Assembly (NCBI GenBank): GCA_001730085.1
Contig: MDLB01000106.1
Span: 1-9,347 of the forward strand
Source of the DNA: PVC group bacterium (ex Bugula neritina AB1)
GTDB taxonomy: Bacteria > GCA-001730085
Reading direction: 5' to 3'
DNA length: 9,347 bases
The position numbers and the translations under genes were made by a program. A model generated the notes under the pieces. That model saw only the letters and a list, made by a program, of their open reading frames with translations. It did no database searches and was not told the DNA's origin. Of the stretch, positions 6,970-9,347 are shown one piece after another (the stretch's first letter is position 1; every line of letters begins with the position of its first letter).

Positions 6970-7146
6970 TTATGACAGTTTGCCATTTCGAAAAAAGTTT
7001 GTAGCTTTAACAGAGATCATTTTTTCGGGGAAATGATAACATTTTTTAGAAGAATAACAAGAAAGCTTATATTGTATTTTGCAAAAATTATAGAAGGTTT
7101 TAGACTTTTTAACCAGAGTAGCTTTGTTTTTTTTAACGCTTTTCAA
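6970..7146 (-). CDS. Possible small basic, cysteine-containing protein (doubtful)
   Basis: On the minus strand, 31 bases after the stop of the larger OTU gene, a TTG at 7144-7146 opens a frame of 58 codons ending in TAA at 6970-6972. It is open from an in-frame TAG at 7165-7167. The product would be strongly basic (14 lysines) with Cys at 22, 30 and 36 and many aromatic residues (for example FYNFCKIQYKLSCY at 18-31). No Shine-Dalgarno sequence precedes the TTG, and I do not recognise a family. A run of this length can arise by chance in AT-rich DNA. Otherwise the 6848-7177 gap holds only the candidate -10 box and a weak hairpin (7016-7037). Confidence 0.2.
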   Translation of the reverse strand: MKSVKKNKATLVKKSKTFYNFCKIQYKLSCYSSKKCYHFPEKMISVKATNFFRNGKLS

Positions 7147-7177
7147 AAAAGGGTTGAGTGTATTCTATAGGATGCTT

Positions 7178-9347
7178 TTAAGCAGATTTATCAGCTTTAG
7201 AAGGTTGCAAAGCTTCGAGTGGACTTATAGATGTAGAGGTTTTTTGAAGTGTTACGATAAAGAGATTATCGTTATCAGGGTCTTTAGATTCTTTTGAGAT
7301 TGTTATATCTTTATTCTTCAGTTGCATTGTTTGTATAAATTGATCGACGATGTTGGAAGGGATTTTTAATCTTAAGCTTTCAGGTGATTTTATAGGAGAG
7401 ATACCCTGTGCAGAGGCTTGAGTACTGATCCCTTGGGAAGTTCCTGATCTTTCGGATATAGGTTGTTGGTTAGTATTAATAAAAATATTTGTAGGCAAGA
7501 GAGCTTTAGCTCTTGTAAAGCTTTGAGAAAGATAAGGGTGAAACGGTTCCGAAGTCCCTGTTTCGTCTATAAGGCGTGATTTTTGATTTCCTTGAGATAT
7601 CAAAAACTTCTCAATAGATGTATTTCCTATATTCACGGAGGAGGGTTCTCCTTCTGGCCTTATATCTATTTCGACTTCGGAATCCTGTTTGAGTAGGTTT
7701 TTATAAACAAAATCTATATTGTTAGAATTTAAAATAATATATTTATTTTGATATTTAATATACATATTCGCACCTAAAAAACTTAAAAGTAAAAAAAGAT
7801 CATTAAATGATTTATTATGGCAACAACTTATTTCTAAATAAGAATCCACCAGATGTGAGTGATAAGAGGCATCGAGAGGTCGCATGTAAGTTTGTAACCA
7901 GTGCTCTAATTTGTTTATATCTATAGTATTGGTATTGACCTTTAATTTTAATTTTTTCCTTAAAGGAGCCGCTTTTTCATAATGTAAAGAGCTCATACCT
8001 GCTGAATGCTTTATATAGTTGACGTTGGGGAAGTTCATATTTGATGGAAGAGTGATGGATGGTTTGTCCGAGGGATAAGTCTCCATAATGTCAGCCCCTG
8101 TTACAATTACAAACTGTTTTCCAGAGAGTAAAGTTAGCAGAGGAATATCAGAGCCCATATCGAGTTGGTGGTTATCGCTTTCCCAAACTTTGGCATAAAG
8201 TTGAAGGGCCGCTGTATTTGAGAGTTGATCAGAGCCGGATGTGCTATCTAGAGCGGATGATACCTTGTTGAGAGTATCAAAATCATCGTTAGAAAGCTCT
8301 AGGTTAAGGGTAGAATTTCCTCCGATATGTGCTCTACAAAGGGATGCAATAGAGTTTTGTATATAGAAAGCTAGTCTAGGATTTTCTTGTTTTAGATTTA
8401 GAAATGTTTTATAGGTAATAATTTTATCAGATATGATTTTCTTTAATTCTTTTAGATGTTTATTGTTTAGTTTAACTTGAGTAATATTTGCATTAGATAA
8501 AAAATAAGTATCTTTTGATAAAGCATGATAAAAGCATGAATTATCTCCTTTTGTTTCATATGAGGTCATTCCCTCAAGAGTGATTTTTAGAACATAAGAT
8601 TTATGAAGTGGGTCAGTAGCTGATAGATATATTATTTCACCGTCGCTTTTTGTTATTTGAAATTCTGTAATAGCGAGGCGTTGCCCATTAAAGTGATCCA
8701 TATTGAGAGAGTTGTTTAATCTAAAAATAAGCTCTTCTCCATCGAAACCTTTTTCTATTGCTAGATTTATACCGAAGAGGTTTTTAGATTTATCTAAAAA
8801 ATCTATAAGAGGATTTACATATGGAATACAATTCTTTAATTGAAATAGCTGTTTATGATCCTTTTTAATTTCATTTTGTAACTTTTCCTTTTGAGAAGGT
8901 GAGCCTTGCCTTGTAAGGTCGTTTTTCATGTTTTCTTTTCTGGCTAGAGCCTTCGTCAAGTTTGTAATAGAATGATTTGTCTGAACTTTTAGGTTTAATA
9001 TTTTACAATATGTTGTTATATAAAATAAATATTTAGTCTCTTCGAGAAAATCATTACCATTCTTTAAGAAGAAATTTATTTCATTTAATAGAGTTCCTAG
9101 AGTTGTTTCAACAGGTTTGTCTATCCGGGATAAACCGGATAGTACAGGGTCTTGGAGCGAAAGACCTAGCGAATTAAGCTCCCGAGGTATTTGCATTAAG
9201 ATTTCGGAGTCTTTTTTTATAAGTTCTTGTATTTTTTCAGAGGCTTTTCTTACATCATCTGTAGCAGGAGAAAAAAGTTCTGTATCAGAAATAAGATCTC
9301 TTGTTCGGGGAGATAAAGGTGTGGGTGATTGTGTAGGAGGAACAGAG
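7178..9347 (-). CDS. Putative OTU-like cysteine protease, N-terminus beyond right edge
   Basis: An ATG at 9194-9196 gives 672 residues, but the frame stays open for 50 more codons to the window edge with no ATG, GTG or TTG among them. The true start is therefore outside, and the ATG is internal or at best an alternative. The extra segment is proline-rich (PPTQSPTPLSP) and then helical. Numbering from that ATG, a coiled-coil-like region spans about 78-122. The OTU signature is KGDNSCFYHALS (216-227), putative nucleophile Cys221 with Asp218. DIPLLTLLSGKQFVIV (350-365) and SSLHYEKA (402-409) give putative catalytic His405. A domain at 423-506 resembles the one in the adjacent OTU protein. The tail (550-672) is Ser/Thr/Gln-rich and probably disordered. 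A deubiquitinase-type effector is likely, but host ubiquitin as substrate is inference. Confidence 0.77.
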   Translation of the reverse strand, partial: SVPPTQSPTPLSPRTRDLISDTELFSPATDDVRKASEKIQELIKKDSEILMQIPRELNSLGLSLQDPVLSGLSRIDKPVETTLGTLLNEINFFLKNGNDFLEETKYLFYITTYCKILNLKVQTNHSITNLTKALARKENMKNDLTRQGSPSQKEKLQNEIKKDHKQLFQLKNCIPYVNPLIDFLDKSKNLFGINLAIEKGFDGEELIFRLNNSLNMDHFNGQRLAITEFQITKSDGEIIYLSATDPLHKSYVLKITLEGMTSYETKGDNSCFYHALSKDTYFLSNANITQVKLNNKHLKELKKIISDKIITYKTFLNLKQENPRLAFYIQNSIASLCRAHIGGNSTLNLELSNDDFDTLNKVSSALDSTSGSDQLSNTAALQLYAKVWESDNHQLDMGSDIPLLTLLSGKQFVIVTGADIMETYPSDKPSITLPSNMNFPNVNYIKHSAGMSSLHYEKAAPLRKKLKLKVNTNTIDINKLEHWLQTYMRPLDASYHSHLVDSYLEISCCHNKSFNDLFLLLSFLGANMYIKYQNKYIILNSNNIDFVYKNLLKQDSEVEIDIRPEGEPSSVNIGNTSIEKFLISQGNQKSRLIDETGTSEPFHPYLSQSFTRAKALLPTNIFINTNQQPISERSGTSQGISTQASAQGISPIKSPESLRLKIPSNIVDQFIQTMQLKNKDITISKESKDPDNDNLFIVTLQKTSTSISPLEALQPSKADKSA

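Noticed and set aside
7016-7047. Hairpin ATCATTT/AAATGAT followed by a T-run, as a plus-strand intrinsic terminator
   Set aside because: No plus-strand gene ends nearby, the stem is AT-rich, and it falls inside the doubtful small frame. It is not called as a terminator.
1-9347. CRISPR array, tRNA or rRNA genes, prophage or toxin-antitoxin modules
   Set aside because: I saw no regularly spaced repeats, no tRNA-like or rRNA sequence, and no recognisable phage or toxin-antitoxin genes in the window.

Overview
The window looks like chromosomal DNA of an AT-rich, probably host-associated (intracellular) bacterium. The evidence is low GC by eye, a broken-looking insertion-sequence end, and two large proteins with OTU-type (ovarian tumour) cysteine-protease signatures, a family whose bacterial members are mostly effectors acting on host ubiquitin. 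The phylum cannot be fixed from the sequence alone. Chlamydiae-related amoeba or arthropod symbionts, Dependentiae and Legionellales-like bacteria would all fit.

Left part (1 to about 800): the N-terminal part of an IS5-family (IS1106-like) transposase runs off the left edge on the minus strand and has no visible start codon. About 540 bases without a supported gene follow. They contain a compact inverted repeat (584-638) whose arms resemble IS1106-type terminal repeats, and a candidate promoter for the next operon. The infB gene that usually precedes rbfA is not visible.

Middle part (799-3263, plus strand): a housekeeping cluster rbfA, truB, ribF (30S maturation, tRNA U55 pseudouridylation, FMN/FAD synthesis), with a 4-base truB/ribF overlap. 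After a second IS-end-like hairpin comes a small DCC-family (DUF393) CxxC protein. truB and the DCC gene both appear to start at TTG codons at the end of T-runs.

Right part (3286-9347, minus strand): an archaeal-type cofactor-independent phosphoglycerate mutase (apgM) converges on the DCC gene. Upstream of it lie two tandem, divergent OTU-like cysteine proteases. Both have a helical/coiled-coil N-terminal half, an OTU core, and, about 28-29 residues after the putative catalytic His, a similar C-terminal domain of about 80 residues. The first (4694-6847) begins with a signal-peptide-like segment. The second is open to the right edge, so its N-terminus lies outside the window. Between them is a 330-base gap with a candidate promoter and a possible small basic Cys-containing ORF. 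The paired OTU proteins with their shared, unrecognised C-terminal domain are the most interesting content.
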